Below, one piece after another: positions 61,867 through 64,000 of a DNA stretch of 64,000 nt. The stretch comes from an uncultured Acidobacteriia bacterium. Its GTDB lineage: Bacteria > Acidobacteriota > Terriglobia > Bryobacterales > Bryobacteraceae. Positions within the stretch are counted from its first letter, which is position 1, and each line of letters starts with the position of its first letter. A program made the translations under genes and the position numbers. Location of the stretch: assembly GCA_903881085.1 (NCBI GenBank), contig CAIRSA010000443.1, positions 1-64,000 on the forward strand, given 5' to 3'. Below the pieces are notes generated by a model. That model saw nothing but the letters and a program-made list of their open reading frames with translations. It did no database searches and was not told the origin of the DNA.

Positions 61867-64000
61867 TGTGCGCCTGCGGCGGCCATCCGCGCCCGCTTCT
61901 GGCAACTCTTGGGAGTCTGCGTCAGCCGCATCTCCGCCATGGAAAGCAAAAACGCCAGCGTGGATTCGGCACCGCGGTTTTCATTGCTGCGGTCAGGGTG
62001 CAGCCCATCGCGGCAACCGCCTGTCTCCGGGCAATAGAGCGGTAATCCAAGATCGTTCCAACCCAGAAACCAATCCAAGGCGATTTGCGCCTGCTCATGC
62101 CACCATGGGTCTTCTGTCAGCCGGTAGGCCTCCAGGCAAGCCGACAGCGTGGTCTGCGCTTCAATCGGTTGTTGATCGAACTCCGCCCGCACGCCATGCC
62201 GGGGATAAAATCCATTGCTGCCAACAGGCCGCAAATAGCCATGACGCGATGTCTGCACGCCTACCAGCCAACGCAAAGCTTGCATGCCGCGCTCGCAAAC
62301 GGACCATTGTTTTGTCGCGCTGCCGCTCACAATCAGCGCGTGCGCCAGCTTTGCATTGTCGTAAGTGAGGCTCTCCTCAAACCACGTCCAACCGGGTTGG
62401 GCCACCTGGTCGAAGATCGACACAAGCCGCTCCATCAGATTCTGGCGCAGATCGCTGGTGAAGCGATCGCCGCCGCGCTGGCTGAGATATTCGTGAATAC
62501 CGATGAGGCTGAAAGCCCACGCTCGCGGCGACGTGAATGAGGAGACGGCGCGCAGCGCCTGCTTAAAGAGGTTGTCCGCCACGATCTGCGCTCCCCAATA
62601 CGTGGAATGCCTCACTTCCGCGCCCAGCGCCCAAATCGCCCGTCCGTGGGAATCTTCCGATCCATGCGTATCGAGCCATAGCCCGTCAGCGCTCATGAAA
62701 TTGTGGAATCGTCCGGTTGCCGGGTTATAGGCTCTTTCAAGGAAGGCGGCATAGGTGCGGGAGATGGCGCGCAGCGGCGGCTCCGGTTCTTCAAACTCGC
62801 TCAGCAATGCGGTTAGCACAAGTGCGCGGGCATTGTCATCGGTGCAATAGCCTTCGGAATGATTCGGCGTGGCAATGTTTGCATGCTGGAAAATGCCGGT
62901 CGCCGTGGTCAGGCGGTACAGATGATCCAGACTCAATTGCGGCGAAACCACCGGCCTGCGCACGGCCCCGTTCGCGGCAAGGGATTGTCGTGCGGCCGCC
63001 GCCTGCTGCTTGGCCGATACAAACGATTGCATGTAAAGCCCGGCCGTATTCTTCCACACCATCCTGCGGCCCATTTTGTAGGCATGATCGCTCATGCCGC
63101 ATCGACGCTGATCATCGCGCAACAAGCCCTTCGCCTCAAACGCAATCGCGTTTGGATCGGCGAACGGAACAAGAATGCCCCGGCCCTCATTCAGTAGTTC
63201 CGCCGCATGCCAGTAAGGCGTGGAGATAACTGCTTTGCCCGCGCCAAAGGCGTATGCCAGTGTTCCGGAGGTGATCTGTGCCACGTCCAGATAAGGCGTG
63301 ATGTACAGATCGGCCGCCCCGATGTATTCGGTAAGTTCGTTTAAATCGACAAACCGGTTATGGAAAATGACATTGTTTTCCAGCCGGTGCTGCCTGACAA
63401 TGGCTTCCAGACCTTGCCGGTAAGCTTCCCCATGCGTGCGCAACTCGTGCGGATGAGTAGCGCCCAATACGATGTAAGTCGTATTCGGAAACTCGGCTAC
63501 AATCTCCGGAAGCGCATGAAGAACATGTTCGATTCCCTTATTCGGCGATAGCAACCCGAACGTGAGCAGAACATTCTTTCCGGCGACCCCGAACTGATCT
63601 TTGTATTCATCTGGCGCCGTGAAACTTACATCGGGGATGCCGTGAGGGATGACGTCGATCTTCGCCGGCGGAGCGTGGTAGACCGTCTGCAGAAGCGCTC
63701 GCCCGCGCTCTGTCATTACAATCAAACGGCTTGACAGTTCGATCAACTTCTCCATCACGCGCCGCTGGTCGCCATTCGGGTTTTGCAGGACGGTGTGCAG
63801 TGTAGTTACGATGGGCGCGTCCAATTCGCGCAGTAAGGTCAAAAGATAGCTGCCTGCGGGTCCGCCAAAGATTCCGAATTCGTGCTGCAGCGAGATGACA
63901 TCCACATTGCTGGAGTTGAGAAAGTCCGCCGCCAGCCGGTAGGAATCAAGGTCCTGCTCTTCAATCTCAAATCGAACTACGTCCGGATACTCGTAACAGC
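61863..64000 (-). CDS. GT4-type glycosyltransferase with (alpha/alpha)6 glycosidase-like domain, copy 2 (5' end beyond window)
   Basis: About 711 residues are present and the frame stays open to the window edge. Blocks match copy 1 at 38172-40463: LQHEFGIFGGPAGSYLL, IPHGIPDVSF, LTFGLLSPNKGIEHVL, YITPYLDVAQITSGTLAYAFG, then NHSEGYCTDDNARALVL, GSEDSHGRAIWALG, WFEESLTYDNAKLAHALI and DQQPIEAQTTLSACLEAY. The partial N-terminus reads YEYPDVVRFEIEEQDLDSY. Order GT fusion then long GH130 is the same as in the first operon, so the two were duplicated as a pair. Confidence 0.85.
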   Translation of the reverse strand, partial: CYEYPDVVRFEIEEQDLDSYRLAADFLNSSNVDVISLQHEFGIFGGPAGSYLLTLLRELDAPIVTTLHTVLQNPNGDQRRVMEKLIELSSRLIVMTERGRALLQTVYHAPPAKIDVIPHGIPDVSFTAPDEYKDQFGVAGKNVLLTFGLLSPNKGIEHVLHALPEIVAEFPNTTYIVLGATHPHELRTHGEAYRQGLEAIVRQHRLENNVIFHNRFVDLNELTEYIGAADLYITPYLDVAQITSGTLAYAFGAGKAVISTPYWHAAELLNEGRGILVPFADPNAIAFEAKGLLRDDQRRCGMSDHAYKMGRRMVWKNTAGLYMQSFVSAKQQAAAARQSLAANGAVRRPVVSPQLSLDHLYRLTTATGIFQHANIATPNHSEGYCTDDNARALVLTALLSEFEEPEPPLRAISRTYAAFLERAYNPATGRFHNFMSADGLWLDTHGSEDSHGRAIWALGAEVRHSTYWGAQIVADNLFKQALRAVSSFTSPRAWAFSLIGIHEYLSQRGGDRFTSDLRQNLMERLVSIFDQVAQPGWTWFEESLTYDNAKLAHALIVSGSATKQWSVCERGMQALRWLVGVQTSRHGYLRPVGSNGFYPRHGVRAEFDQQPIEAQTTLSACLEAYRLTEDPWWHEQAQIALDWFLGWNDLGLPLYCPETGGCRDGLHPDRSNENRGAESTLAFLLSMAEMRLTQTPKSCQKRARMAAAGAQ

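Noticed and set aside
1-64000. CRISPR array, insertion sequence with transposase, or replication origin
   Set aside because: The only regular tandem repeats are protein-coding. No repeat-spacer pattern, transposase motif or DnaA-box cluster was seen.

Overview
The window looks like part of an Acidobacteria chromosome, probably of the Solibacter/Bryobacter type. This is inferred from gene content: an acidobacterial-type VWFA protein, a secreted SBBP/FG-GAP/Ig-repeat giant, a PEP-CTERM protein, an LPxTA-type C-terminal sorting signal, ThuA/lactonase/SMP-30 secreted proteins and GH130 glycan genes. No rRNA is present, and the only tRNA sequence is a truncated fragment.

Layout. 1-7820 (minus): the N-terminal part of a giant secreted protein whose C-terminal half is an extremely regular array of Ig-like repeats running off the window edge. 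8157-13847: an exopolysaccharide-type locus (YdcF, CpsB/YwqE-like PHP phosphatase, O-antigen ligase, PEP-CTERM protein, FecR-like protein, TPR protein). 13928-15430: an AbiE-type toxin-antitoxin pair with a repeat operator over its promoter. 15431-16464: non-coding DNA with a 5' half of tRNA-Ser. 16465-28867 (minus): a 12-gene operon hoxEFUYH-hypAB-hoxW-hypFCDE, encoding a complete bidirectional NAD-linked [NiFe] hydrogenase and its maturation set. HoxF is fused to a GltD-like NAD(P)H/FAD module. 29209-30913: a second YdcF/CpsB pair. 30962-34393: four secreted proteins in one operon.

34731-43866 (minus): a translation-coupled operon of malic enzyme, VWA protein, sortase, a glycosyltransferase fused to a glycosidase-like domain, GH130, GT4 and a second GH130. 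43950-47727: envelope proteins, including a likely sortase substrate (LPSTAS tail), DUF2950, DUF3300 and very small proteins. 48032-53503 (plus): an operon of oleate hydratase, class I aldolase, small membrane protein, mannose-6-phosphate isomerase, HAD sugar phosphatase/mutase-like protein and PPK2. 53660-57455: small stress-type genes (BON, lmo0937-type, YHS, DksA-type) and an Nramp-like transporter. 57420-64000 (minus): a second glycan operon (GH100-like, GT4, PIG-L deacetylase, GH130, GT fusion) paralogous to the first.

How the genes work together (inference): the hydrogenase operon would couple H2 oxidation or evolution to NAD(P)H. The two GT/GH130 operons, with manA and the HAD protein between them, suggest a mannose-based glycan that is built and phosphorolysed in the cell. 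The sortase/VWA/LPSTAS genes suggest a Gram-negative surface-anchoring system. The most unusual features are the HoxF-GltD fusion, the sortase pair, the duplicated GT-fusion/GH130 modules and the 498-bp higher-order repeat of the giant protein.
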